Source: Stictocephala bisonia
Lineage: Eukaryota; Arthropoda; Insecta; Hemiptera; Membracidae
Length of the DNA: 64,000 nucleotides
Direction: 5' to 3'
Assembly (NCBI GenBank): GCA_035578905.1
Contig: JAQJVL010000415.1
Span: forward strand, 526,501 to 590,500
Shown one piece after another: positions 44,636 through 55,737 of the stretch. Position numbers and translations under genes: made by a program. Numbering within the stretch: the stretch's first letter is position 1; each line of letters begins with the position of its first letter. Below the pieces are notes generated by a model, which saw nothing but the letters and a program-made list of their open reading frames with translations, had not been told where the DNA came from and ran no database searches.

Positions 44636-46981
44636 TAGGGGTGTGCGAATAGTGATTTTTGAGTTCGAGTTGAGTAGTTGGCATTTTTTCGAGTATCGAG
44701 TATTTTTCGAGCGAGTATTTACAGAAGGATTTTCTGTTCACCCAAGAAACTGTAAAAGGCAGACACCATCCTAAGCCTGTTAAGTTTTGCCAGATTCGTA
44801 AATATATACATCTAAACTGAACACAATAATTTTGATTTGTTGTTTGTAACTATAACATTTGATAAATAAAACTTGTTACTTCCTGCCTTCCTATATTTTT
44901 ATGTGGCATTGTTTTGTTTAACCATTTTCCTTTTTTCGGAACTAATATTATGTAAGAAATTGAGAAAGTATATTATTAATTGAAACAACGTGAAATATAA
45001 AGATTTAATCTGTTCACTCATATCAAAGATAAGATTTTCTATGCAAGCCAATTTACTGTTTCAAAGCCGGCCGATATGTTTATCTGGTGGTTCAGTTCAA
45101 AGTATACAGCGAAAACGTAGTGAAGCTTGTTGGCAAAAGCTGTATTCAACCAAACTGATGCTAAAATTCAGGCATTATCGTCAAATGTGGTCATTTGCTT
45201 TGAGAATTGCCTCATCTCAAATAAAAAATTGATTGTGTACACGCCAAGAAGAGTGGATCTGTATTCTGTGGGTATTTAATTCAATAATAACAAGGTTACA
45301 ACTAACCGGAAATAAGCTCTGAATTATAATCTAATTTGAAAATCTGGATGACAAAGACTGTGGTTCAATCATTTGGTAATAATAACTAAGCAGGTTTACT
45401 AAAAATAAATTTTAAAGTCGCTTAAGATGAATTAGTTTTTAAATTATGATCGGTAATGAAATATGTGCATCTTGAAACTACTTTGATACATGAGGCTACA
45501 CTGAACAACAGATAAATAATTATGTCAAAACGAAAAAAATTCATTGAAACCTGGTGTAATCGAATGAAAACCATAGACGTAGTCGGCTAATATAATAGGT
45601 CTACCCGATATTGATGACGAGATGTAGTCTGAAATATCAGCTAAGTGCCAACTAGTGATACAGTGAAGATTTTGGGCAGCAAACTATAAACTTATGAATA
45701 AAAAACGACACGTTTGATAAGGCTTCGGTTCAATGAAAATGATTTTCCGAATCTCTAAATTCGTCGTATTTTGTTAGGAAAATCTTCCAACATGTTTCTC
45801 CCTCACTGGTTGATTCGTGATTGTTTTACAGTTTACATCGACATCGACGTCAATGTGAACAGGGGACCGTTCAGTGAATTTACGAATCAAAATTATCGTA
45901 CTTTACCACCTTTTACACTTCAACTGTATTATTGTATAACCTAGTCAGGAAACCGTTCAACACTTTGACAGGAAAAAATATCGTATGCGCAAATATTACA
46001 CACAGTTTTGGCGATTTAAGGCGTTTTCGGAATAATAATTAATAGACGTTTGCCATGGATACAAATCTATTTTATATTTGACGGAAAATAAATCAATAAT
46101 GTTGTGTCACACGCTGCTAGAATGCCATTACCATATTTTATGATATGATACGGTATTTTCTTAAGTCAAATCATTGGACGATTCCCTGTTCAGATTAAAA
46201 AACAAAATAGACCTCAATCGACTCGCAAGAAATATACGATAATTTCATTTCCGAAAAGGAGCTGAACGGTTCCTTACACTTACGTATACTACAACTGAGA
46301 TGAACTTTCACCTAGAAAAGATGGGAAGTTGAATTCTTGGGATGTAAAGTGATCCGTTCTCGGGACCCTTTTGATTGAACGGTATTATTTATATGAACGC
46401 AAATATGCATAATTTCCACGGTGCACAGACTATTAGATTTGTAATGGTAACAGGTTTTTTGATCATCTTGAACAGGATCTCTCGTCCCCTTTCTTGGGTA
46501 ATAAAGACACTAACCAGCACTTCTGTTTTATTCACGCTATTTTAGGTTAGGTTACAAGTGACTAGTAGACTTGACAACCAACATTGTGATCGCTACTATT
46601 TACAGTGATCGCTACATTCCCAGCTCTGTTGATCGCTTTGAACTGAACTAGTTCAAATCATAATAAACGAACTCGTTCACTACGTCGACTAGTTAATTTG
46701 ACTGTCGTCATGTACTACCTATTCTTAGGCGTATTGTTTGGTTCATAATTATGCGTACCAAACTGATAACGTATGATTAAGGGTAAAATAAAACACAAAC
46801 ATTTTTTATTGATAACTTATAAAACTGTTTACTCTTAAAACTAAATTAAGATGTAAATCTGATATTTCGTTAAATACAACTACTCGATCGAACTTCGAGT
46901 AGTTTTAGTAGCTTCGAGCCGAGTTCGAGTAGTAAAATACTCGATCAAATACTCAAAGTTTTGAGTACTCGCACACCCCTA
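44636..46981. mobile_element. Non-autonomous hAT element, 2.35 kb, with 8-bp duplication
   Basis: The ends are TAGGGGTGTGCGAATA and its inverse (TACTCGCACACCCCTA with one or two changes). The direct repeat ATGATAAC flanks both sides (44628-44635 and 46982-46989). Subterminal 'cgagtattt/gagtactcg' strings are repeated inside both ends. An 8-bp duplication with such ends points to the hAT group. There is no transposase; the largest frame (80 codons, 44990) looks unrelated. The perfect duplication suggests a fairly recent insertion. Confidence 0.92.
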
Positions 46982-47289
46982 ATGATAACAAAAGATTCTT
47001 TGATTAACTCTTAATAACTTTTTAAATAACCTAGAATGATATGAGTTTCCTCTTCATTAAAACTCTCTTACTCTTATTGATTTGCATTTTTACTCATCAC
47101 TCACATATTTATGTACATTTGTAAACTGTGTAATATATATTCCTTCAGTTCATTATGTAATATATATTCATTCCTTCATTAGATTACACGGCTCACACTA
47201 ATTACCTAGCAAAAAACTAAATTCTTCTTGTTTTTCTCTCAAAGTGCTATCAACTTGTGTTTATATATATATATTGAAAACAGTATATT

Positions 47290-47945
47290 ATTCAAACTTT
47301 AAAAGTTTAATTGCAACAGACTAATAATATGGGATAGTACAACAAGACAAAACTTCAATAGAATATTTAAAATTCAAAAAAGAGCTCTCAGAATAATTTT
47401 TAACCAATCTATAAAAACACACTGTAGACCATTGTTCACTTCTGCCAAAATAATTACACTTACAAGTCTGTACATTTGGGAACTAAGTAGGGCCTAAGTA
47501 TTATGTCAAAAATAAAGAAGATTTTAAAAACTCTTAATAACTGTGTTCACAATACAAGGAAACATTTTATTCCATATCCAATACACTCCACAAGTAAACT
47601 AGAAAAATCCACTTTTTATATGATATGTAAAATAGTAAATAAGTTATTTAGACACAGTAAAAATATTATTTTTGACCAACCTTTTTTAAAAAGATTAAAA
47701 AAGTATTTGATAACGAATGCATTTTATACATTAGATGAATTCTTTCCTGCTGATGTACAATTAGTGGATGAAGCTATTCCAAACTATGCAGGTAGTGACT
47801 TGTAAATTTTTATTATTTAAATTGTAAGGAATTGTATGTTATTATTATTATTATTATGAATATACCTAGTTATTAGTTAAGAAAATATAATTGACAATTC
47901 TTATGTACAACTTGTATAAAATGGGAAATAAATATGTCTTATGTC
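47290..47945 (+). pseudogene. LINE reverse transcriptase C-terminus and 3' end
   Basis: Frames reading FKIQKRALRIIFNQ, then (47503-47805) a 100-codon end with NTRKHFIPYPIHSTSKLEKS, 'KNIIFDQPFLKRLKKYLITN' and AFYTLDEFF are the last 150 residues of a CR1/Jockey-type reverse transcriptase. A 3' untranslated region ends with 'tatgtcttatgtcttattgg' (47933-47952). The insertion ends only 80 bp before the acceptor of exon 5 of mRpS18B. Confidence 0.75.
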
Positions 47946-48031
47946 TTATTGGTGTGTTAACTCAGAATTATATTATTAGATGCTAATTTGTTAAGAGATC
48001 TATTTAATTTAAACTGTCTTTTTTGTTGCAG

Positions 48032-48173
48032 ATTAACTGGATTGTGCCAAAAACGTCACTTTGAGCTTTTAGTTGCTATCATGCAAGCCAAAGACATGGG
48101 AGTTATAACATTTGATGTTCCTTTCCAGAAATATGATTACTCTGAATATATAGATCTAAGTAAAGTGCAGTAG
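48032..48173 (+). CDS. mRpS18B: mRpS18B (mS40), exon 5 and stop
   Basis: After 'ttgttgcag' the exon encodes LTGLCQKRHFELLVAIMQAK, then DMGVITFDVPF, and a short end DLSKVQ before TAG (48171-48173). TGLC..R...L..AI..A...G...F is the conserved end of the S18 core. The whole protein, joined from five exons, is about 214 residues. The C-terminal tail is much shorter than in human MRPS18B, whose extension follows this point. The stop is only 23 nt before the ATG of PYROXD1 on the same strand and in the same exon. Confidence 0.93.
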
Positions 48174-48196
48174 ACTGACTGTCAAAGACATTTACA
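48174..48196 (+). other. 23-nt intercistronic spacer mRpS18B / PYROXD1
   Basis: The spacer 'actgactgtcaaagacattt' plus 'aca' joins the TAG of mRpS18B to the ATG of PYROXD1. It is too short for a promoter plus an untranslated leader. One AG (in 'caaag') is present but has no pyrimidine tract. The ATG context is 'acaATGa', with A at -3 (-3 relative to the A of ATG), a favourable start context. Confidence 0.85.
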
Positions 48197-49627
48197 ATGA
48201 GCGATTATGAGTTTGTAGTTATAGGCGGTGGAATCGCTGGAGTGTCTTGTGCCGAATCCCTTGCATTTTTATGTCCACAGAAAACTATTGCTTTGATAAC
48301 AGCATCTTCTCTTATAAAAACTGTCACAAACCTTGTCCCCCTAACTAAATTACTTTCTAGTTTTGATGTTGAAGAGAAATGTGCTGAAACATTATCGGAT
48401 TCAAATCCATTTCTTACTGTCATTCAAGATTCTGTTACTGGCCTCAATTCAACACTTCATTTAATATATCTAAAAAATGGAACTGCTATAAAATACAAGA
48501 AATTGTGTATTTGCACTGGTGCAATTCCTAAGTTAATACCCAGTGAGAGTAAAAATGTCATTGGCATTAGAGATACAGAATCAGTAAAAAGTTTTCAAAA
48601 TAGAGTTGCTAATGCGTCAAGGATTGTAATTATTGGCAATGGTGGTATTGCAACTGAAATAGTCCATGAACTGACTGGTGTGGAAATCATTTGGGTGATC
48701 AAAGATGACCATATATCAGCCACTTTCATCGACCCTGTTGCAGCAGAATTTTTTCAAGACAAGCTTAAAGAAAAAGCAGAACACGGTACAACTCTTCCTA
48801 TGGTTAAACGTCTCAAATATACAGTCGATGAAAAATCCAACAATACAGAAAATATAGGAGCGGCTCTAGGACCAGATTGGCATTCAAAATTAAACCTATC
48901 TGGATCTCTAAAAACTAATACTAAAGTCAAAATAGAATATTCCACAGAAGTTGATTGTATTCTTAGTCCTGAAGAAGCTGGAAATGAAGCAGAAGGAAAA
49001 GAAAAGTGGCCAGTGTTCGTAAAACTTGTTAATGGGAAAATATATGGATGTGATTTTGTTGTTTCAGCTACTGGTGTGGTTCCTTGTTGTGATTTTGAAT
49101 TTAAAGATGATAAGGTTTTAACTACTGGTTTTGACGGAGGAATCAGTGTTGACTGGAAGATGGAAACCAATATTGAGAATGTTTACGCTGCTGGAGATGT
49201 GTGTTTCACAGCTTGGGACTGGGCACCTCATTGGTTCCAGATGAGACTATGGACTCAAGCACGACAGATGGGTGCATATGCAGCTAAGGCCATGGCTGCT
49301 TCACTCCAAAATGAACAATTCTACCAAGATTTTTGTTTTGAGTTGTTCACTCATGTGACAAAGTTTTTTGGGTACAAAGTTGTTTTGATCGGACTTTACA
49401 ATGGACAGACTCTTGACAATAACTATGAAGTATTATTAAGAATAACAAAAGGTGTTGAATTTGTCAAACTAGTGTTAAAAAATGGTCGCTTGCAAGGAGC
49501 AATATTGATTGGTGAAACAGATTTAGAAGAAATGTGTGAAAACCTCATTCTCAACCAGTTGGATTTAACAGACTTTGGAGAAGATCTTCTCAATCCAGAT
49601 ATTGATATAGAAGATTACTTTGATTGA
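48197..49627 (+). CDS. PYROXD1: PYROXD1, FAD-dependent pyridine nucleotide-disulfide oxidoreductase
   Basis: An intact 476-codon, intronless gene. The N-terminal VVIGGGIAGVSCAE (residues 7-20) is the FAD-binding GxGxxG fold, and IVIIGNGGIATE (about 147-158) the NAD(P)H-binding one. NVYAAGDVC (about 330) is the second FAD contact. The C-terminal 'ELFTHVTKFFGYKVVLIG', 'ILIGETDLEE' and 'NPDIDIEDYFD' match PYROXD1 and separate it from other disulfide reductases. It lacks the usual redox-active CxxxxC pair, as the family does. Human PYROXD1 has about 500 residues and protects the tRNA ligase complex (RtcB) from oxidation. The gene lies in the same exon as the end of mRpS18B. Confidence 0.96.
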   Translation: MSDYEFVVIGGGIAGVSCAESLAFLCPQKTIALITASSLIKTVTNLVPLTKLLSSFDVEEKCAETLSDSNPFLTVIQDSVTGLNSTLHLIYLKNGTAIKYKKLCICTGAIPKLIPSESKNVIGIRDTESVKSFQNRVANASRIVIIGNGGIATEIVHELTGVEIIWVIKDDHISATFIDPVAAEFFQDKLKEKAEHGTTLPMVKRLKYTVDEKSNNTENIGAALGPDWHSKLNLSGSLKTNTKVKIEYSTEVDCILSPEEAGNEAEGKEKWPVFVKLVNGKIYGCDFVVSATGVVPCCDFEFKDDKVLTTGFDGGISVDWKMETNIENVYAAGDVCFTAWDWAPHWFQMRLWTQARQMGAYAAKAMAASLQNEQFYQDFCFELFTHVTKFFGYKVVLIGLYNGQTLDNNYEVLLRITKGVEFVKLVLKNGRLQGAILIGETDLEEMCENLILNQLDLTDFGEDLLNPDIDIEDYFD

Positions 49628-49736
49628 ACTAATAATTATATGCATGTTTTGATAGAGCTGTAAATATTTAATTGCAGATATTTGTTATTAACTCATTGTA
49701 TATTTTGCCGTTCATTTCAAGCATTTAAAGTAATGT

Positions 49737-49742
49737 AATAAA
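49737..49742 (+). terminator. Polyadenylation signal AATAAA
   Basis: A consensus AATAAA lies 110 bp after the PYROXD1 stop and would serve both cistrons. No such signal lies between mRpS18B and PYROXD1. Confidence 0.7.
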
Positions 49743-51115
49743 AGAAAATAGTGTACTAAACGTTCATTAGAAATTTCTCTCGTATGCTCTTTTTATAAAT
49801 ATTGATTTTAAAACAACTTAAAACCTCAATAAATTATACTGTTAAACCAAATGATTCAATCGTTTTTATTGCTTCCCATTTTATGTGAAGATTGAAAATT
49901 GAACTCCAATAAAAAATAATTATACTTTTGCATACAATCAAATTATATTTCCTCTAAATAAAAAGTAGTCTGATAAATATTTGGCAGAAAGATAATACTA
50001 TAAGAACGGCCATATGATGCAGGTTACAGGTATGATTCTGACTAAGACAAAGAACATGAGAAGAGTGTGCAAGATTTAATGTTATGGTCAAATAAATGAA
50101 AATCATCTGCCTATTTATGTTATAGTTTGGTTGAGAATATTCTGGTGAATAATAATTTTGTTTTGAGAAATCAAGAATGTTTTTTGTTTACCAGATATAA
50201 ATAAGCCTCTTTCAAAAGATTTAATTTAGCTGTAATTTTAAACCTATAGCACAATCTTACTAGTGTAACAGTGATTTTATTTTGATTTTCTTTCTTTCAC
50301 AATAACATTGATAACCTTTCATACAAAAAGTATGCTGTGGCATATTTATTATTATAAGTACAATTTTAAAATGTTGTTTCATTTTGACTTATAACTAATC
50401 AAATTATGTTTCATTCAAGACTAATTTAGTTTTCTTAAGCTGGTTAAAATTTCAATGCCCTTCTTATAAGTGTGAAAAGAACAGTGTTCCAAACATGTAT
50501 GAATTATCAAAAACTCTTGAAAGAGGAACATGTAATCGGTACCACAATTTCTTTAAATGTAAAACTTCTTCTTTAGATGTCTGTCACAAGACTTCTTTTG
50601 TCTTAATCACATGTTGAGTGTAATCAGACATCACAAGGGAGAACTTTACATTCACAGGCTCATGTTGAAGTCCATTTTGCTGTATTCATAGCCTACTTGC
50701 TCTTTTGGAAATAAAGCTACTAAAAATACAATCCCATGTGACTTACTACAAACTAGAAAGGGCTTCAGTATAGAGTGCCTTAAGTGCATCATCAGTGAAA
50801 GAATATTTCTTCAAAAGTAGTAATTTTAAATAACAGTTGAGATGGTTTACTGTCACCAACTTACACACCACATCAATTGTTTTAAATTGAACGTTTATTC
50901 GTTGCATATACAATAGCATCATATTTCGTAATGTCGGATTCCATTTTGTCGCAGAGTTGACAGCCTGTTTGAACTACAATTGTGGGTTGGTCTTACACAA
51001 TGGAGTCAAGTTTGTGTCGACAGATTTTTCAGAAGTACTCTGGTTCTGACTACTTATGAATGAACAGTGGTAGACCTATATAGAATTGGGTGGGTGTGTC
51101 GGAGGGTCCGTAACA
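49743..51115. other. Intergenic, no gene seen
   Basis: AT-rich sequence without recognised repeats or frames; perhaps the least disturbed non-coding stretch of the window. Confidence 0.4.
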
Positions 51116-53870
51116 TTTATTTATTTTATTTTATTTGCATGCTTTAGAACAGTTTACAAAACCAATTACACTAAAGCAGTTCAATTTATTCTTAAAGTTC
51201 ATGCTGGGGTTTCTTGAGCTCACTTCATGCACATAATATAATCCATAATATTACTCTTATTAATAGATAAGTTAAATAAATAACTAAAAATATTACCAAC
51301 AGTAACATGCTTTAACCTAAAAGTAATAATAAATACAATAATATAATAAATAACAAATGAGAAATATAGCCTACTCTGAAGATTCATAACAGTAACTTAA
51401 TATTGTATAAATTAGTGACTGATCATTTCTAATAACCAAATGCAAACAGTAATAAATACAATTTAACCTTAACAACATTTAAGCGCGCATACATACATAT
51501 ATATATAAATACATATGAAAAACAAAAACAAATAAATAAATAATAATAATAAATAATAATACAGTAAAAATGGTGATCAACATACATCAGATAACAAGAT
51601 TATTTTACAACAAGGTATAAAAGTAAAAATAGTTATACATTTAATAAACTCAACGCTGTTAGGCATTTTGATTTAAAAATGTTTGGAGGGTCAAAAAATA
51701 TATCAATTTCCTGCTCACTAGAGATTAGTAAATTGTAAGCTCTCATGAACTGAAAAAGAGGGGAAAAAGCATGAGAGGCTGTGCGGCAGTATGGGAGAGT
51801 GAAAAGAAGTTTATTTCTATTTCGGAAGGTAGGCACACGGATAGACAGACCGGCCAAGCAAGCGGCATCATCCACCTCACCTCCGACCAGTCTGCACAGG
51901 AATACCAGACCCATGAGTGTTCTCCTCAGAGCCAGCTCCCGAAACCCAAACATCACTAGCAAATCACGATATGGCACCACATAAGTGTAAACATTAAAGC
52001 ATTTGTAAAATAAAAACCTTAAAAATAACTTTTGAACTCTTTCGAGTGCATCTCGGTAAGTTATGTGAAAAGGGTTCCAAATGACCGCTCCACTCTCTAA
52101 CCTTGACCTGACCAAAGAGTAGTACAGGTTAACTATGGTTTGAATATTTCTAAAATTAACACTTTGTCTAAAGATCAATCCCATCATTTTACTACTTACA
52201 GCTATACATGACTCGACATGAGGATTAAAAGACAATGTATTAGTCATATGAACTCCTAAATCTTTAATCTGATTCACTCAAGTTATTGCAGTTCCATTTA
52301 GGAAATAGTCTGTTTCCATATAATCTTGAGCTCTTGTAAAAGTCATCAAATGACATTTTGTGACATCAAAAGACATTTTATTATTGATACTCCATTCTAA
52401 AACATTGTCTAAGTCTTGTTGCAAACTAATTGTATCCACAGGGATCCTAATATGTTTAAATAATTTTAAATCGTCCGCAAATAGTAGGGCCTTTGACGAT
52501 AAGATACAATCACTTAAATCATTGATTAAAATAGTGAACAAACAAGGCCCCAAATTCGAGCCCTGCGGCACACCGGACTGAACATTAAATGTGGTTGATG
52601 AAATTCCGTTGTAAAAAACAAATTGTCTTCTATTCATAATGTATGATTTAAAGAAATACAACAGATTATTTGAAATTTCGTAAAAATGTAGCTTGTTTAA
52701 CAAAATTGAATGGTCTACTTTGTCAAACGCCTTGGCCAGGTCAAGAAATAAAGCATCAGTTCGGGTCCCAGAATCCAGCCCCGAGGAAACATAATTAATG
52801 AAATTAAGTAAGTTTGTGTTGACTGATCTTCCGGGAATAAATCCGTGTTGACAATCAGAAACATATTTTTTAAAGTGACCAAATAAATGTTTATGTATAA
52901 TCATCTCGAATATTTTAGCAGGTATCGATAAAACCGCCACTGGCCTATAGTTAATTATTTGATCTTTCTTACCATTTTTGAAAATAGGCGTCACTTTAGT
53001 AATTTTCCATTTTTCAGGAAATATATTTAATGTTAAACTTAAATTAAATAAAAATGTTAGGGGCTTAATTAATAATTCAGAACATCCTTTAACCAAGTAC
53101 TGTGGGAGCAAATCAGGACCAGTGGTACGTTTTGATTTTAACTTTTTAATTGCATCCTGTACATCCCGACAGCAAAGGCGAGGCAGTGTGAGACAGGACA
53201 CGCCGGCCCGACACGGCCCCTCCACCGCGCGCTCCACACTAGGCTCACTCATGTAGCGTTTGTACACCGAGCTAAAGTAATCTGCTAATGCATTCGCCAC
53301 CGCTGCTCCGCTATCATGTTTAACACCATTGTATTCCATAACATAACTTCGGTTTTTATCGGTCTTTCTATCTTTAATAAAATTCCAAAATTTACTACTA
53401 TCTAGATGTAAAATGTTTTCCAGATTGTGCGTATAATTTCTATATGCTGTATTTATTTCATTTTTTACTAAAGTTCGATGTGTTTTAAATAAGTTATAAA
53501 TTTGAATAGCACCAGATTTTTTCCACCGTTTTCTCAATTTTTCTTTAAGTTTCAAATTAGATATTATTGAGGGTGTAAACCAGAAAGGGTATTTAGATTT
53601 TTTATTTTTCCTCAAAGGACAAGATTGGTCAAGGATTCTATAAATTTGGCTGTAGAAATAATCGACAGCTTGATCAATATTTGAAATGTTGTATAAATTG
53701 GCCCAGTCAATCGCAGATAATTCTTGATATATTTGGAGGAAGTTTGCTCTACGGTAACTATATCCAGCTGGCTGAGTTGACCTTGACCTACAAGATAACG
53801 GAGCAGCGACCACAACACTCACCTCCAGGGCTGGGTGATAAGGGTCTTCCCCCATTGTACACATAGGCTC
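51116..53870 (-). mobile_element. Nearly intact Jockey/CR1-like LINE, 5'-truncated
   Basis: The minus-strand insertion starts in the end of the endonuclease near 53866, carries a reverse transcriptase broken by a single stop, and has a 3' untranslated region (51632-51130) ending in an A-rich tail (reverse of 'atttatttattttatttt'). It is one of the youngest LINE copies in the window. Confidence 0.82.
51633..53864 (-). pseudogene. LINE reverse transcriptase with one in-frame TGA
   Basis: The 528-codon segment (53864-52278) begins with the end of the endonuclease (DPYHPALEVSVVV). It continues through the linker to 'LKSKRTTGPDLLPQYLVKGC', 'HGFIPGRSVNTN', 'FLDLAKAFDKVDHSILLNKL', 'SGVPQGSNLGPCLF' and the catalytic FADDLKLFK. 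One TGA (52277-52275), in the same frame, separates it from the last 214 codons (52277-51633), with 'NLYYSLVRSRLESGAVIWNP' and the C-terminal tail. All palm motifs are present. Confidence 0.9.
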
Positions 53871-53978
53871 TACATATAGCGTATGGTTTGTTGTCAGCTA
53901 CCATTTATGAATTTAAAAAAATTTAATTCATAAGTAGAAAATGATCAAAAAGTCATGTTATATAATTCTATCTATATA

Positions 53979-54852
53979 CAGGTGTTTGAAAAGTATGGGG
54001 CAAAACTTCAGGAAATGATTAAATAGTTAGAAATAAACAAAAAAGTTTATACAAGATGTATCTTATCTCGCTTAGTGTGGTGCCTGTCTGTATGTGGGTT
54101 TTAAAAAAAATACCATATCTCCTAAACAGTATTAGATATAGTTTTGAAACTTGACACAAATATTTAACTTACCACCACTTAATATACTCTAAATATATAA
54201 AATTATATTTTTTCTGTTTCAAAATGGCAGCTGTTGAAAAATTGTAATGCTAAATTTCATGAAACCAAATCAGACACAAAAAATTGTCACGCTGCCTAAT
54301 ATTTAGCTTAAAAAGAGACAAATCTTTTGGTACCTCATTTGTTACAATCGGACAGTAAATAACTTATCAAATGAAATTTTTCTTATTGTGTGCAAAATTT
54401 GACTGGTGATTATGTTCAGGTCAATGGTATACAACAATTTTGCACACAATCAGAAAAATTGCATTTTCTAAGTTATTTACTGTCCGATTGTAACAAATGA
54501 GGTACCAAAAGATTTGTCTTTTTTTACGCTAAATATTAGATATCTTAAAAATTTTTCGTTTTTTCTTTGGTTTTCATGAAATTTAGCATTAAAATTGTTA
54601 AGTGGTCGCCATCTTGAAACGGGTAAAAATATTTTATATTTTTAGAGTATATTAGGTGGTGTGAAGTTCAATATTCGTGTCAAGTTTCAAAACTACAACT
54701 AATACCGTTTATGATGAGGTATTTTTTTTTTAAACACACATACAGACACTAAACTAAACGATATAAGACACATCTTCATAAGAACTTTTTTGTTAATTTT
54801 TACATATTTAATCATTTCTTGAAGTTTTGCCCCACACTTTTCAAACATCCTG
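53979..54852. mobile_element. Foldback Tc1/mariner-type MITE, 874 bp
   Basis: Flanked by TA (53977-53978 and 54853-54854), the ends read CAGGTGTTTGAAAAGTATGG and its inverse. The inverted similarity continues through almost the whole element, with arms of about 400 bp that meet near 54415. TA target and CAGG ends fit the IS630/Tc1/mariner group. There is no transposase. Confidence 0.88.
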
Positions 54853-54854
54853 TA

Positions 54855-55235
54855 TATAAAAGGCAAAGCCCTGACTGACTCACTCGCTCATCACTAATTC
54901 TCCAACTTCCCATGTAGGTAGAGAACTGAAATTTTTTACGCTGTTTCTTTAGGTCTTAAATAGGACAACTAAAGTATATTCATTTTGATAAAGTACCCTT
55001 AAGTGGTAGAAACCGCCCCTTAAAGATGGTTATATTTGGATTACAGTGGATTGATTTTATTAAATTAACAACAGCTGTTTTGTAAATAAATAAACATGTT
55101 AATTTTGTATGTTTGACATTGGTACTATTGATCCCACAGAACAAGGCTACTCTGTGATTGATGCATTTTTAATCTTCAGCTGTTAAACAAAAACAAACGA
55201 AATGAACACGTTTGAAATAGGCTAAATTGGGTATA
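54855..55235. other. Degenerate repeat; no gene
   Basis: The string 'aaggcaaagccctgactgac' with 'tcactcgctcatcac' (54861-54895) is of a kind common in invertebrate repeats. No element boundaries were found. Confidence 0.35.
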
Positions 55236-55735
55236 CAGTAGAACCTCTTTAATTCGGCACGTTTGGGACTTGACGCTTTCCGGATTAAAGAAAATTCCGG
55301 ACTATGGAGGTTATTTATAAAAATACAGGAGGTGTATAAAACATAATAACATAATTTGCACAACAAAATTTTACTGTATGTATATATTATTTAAGCATGG
55401 GTTATTTAAACAATATAAATCAATATATAAGTACAGAAGAAATATTAAAATGCATTTTTAATTACAGTACATGATGAAATAAATTTGAATACAGTATGAA
55501 ATATAGTAAAGTACTGTACTATAGTATTTGTGGTTTTTAGCAACAGCACTGGCAGATGGCTGGAAAAAGATCCAACATCTACTTGCTTCTTACAACTATT
55601 TTTTTATTAGTTGTCGAGTTGCTCACTTTTCAATGTTCATTGTGAAGGCAATTCTGTAATTTGTGTCTATTGCCGTTGATGCCGGATTATAGACAATTCC
55701 GGACTATAGAATGCCGGATTAAGGAGGTTTTACTG
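55236..55735 (-). mobile_element. Tigger-derived MITE, 500 bp
   Basis: The ends CAGTAGAACCTCTTTAATTC and CCGGATTAAGGAGGTTTTACTG (inverse) and flanking TA match the Tigger at 30.5-33.0 kb in reverse orientation. The interior joins the 3' untranslated region and last transposase codons ('cactggcagatggctggaaaa') directly to the 5' untranslated part ('gagttgctcac'). It is thus an internal-deletion product of that same family, mobilised by a Tigger transposase in trans. Confidence 0.93.
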
Positions 55736-55737
55736 TA

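Noticed and set aside
48205..49170. Minus-strand frames opposite PYROXD1 (72 and 138 codons)
   Set aside because: Shadows of a conserved sense gene; no independent features.
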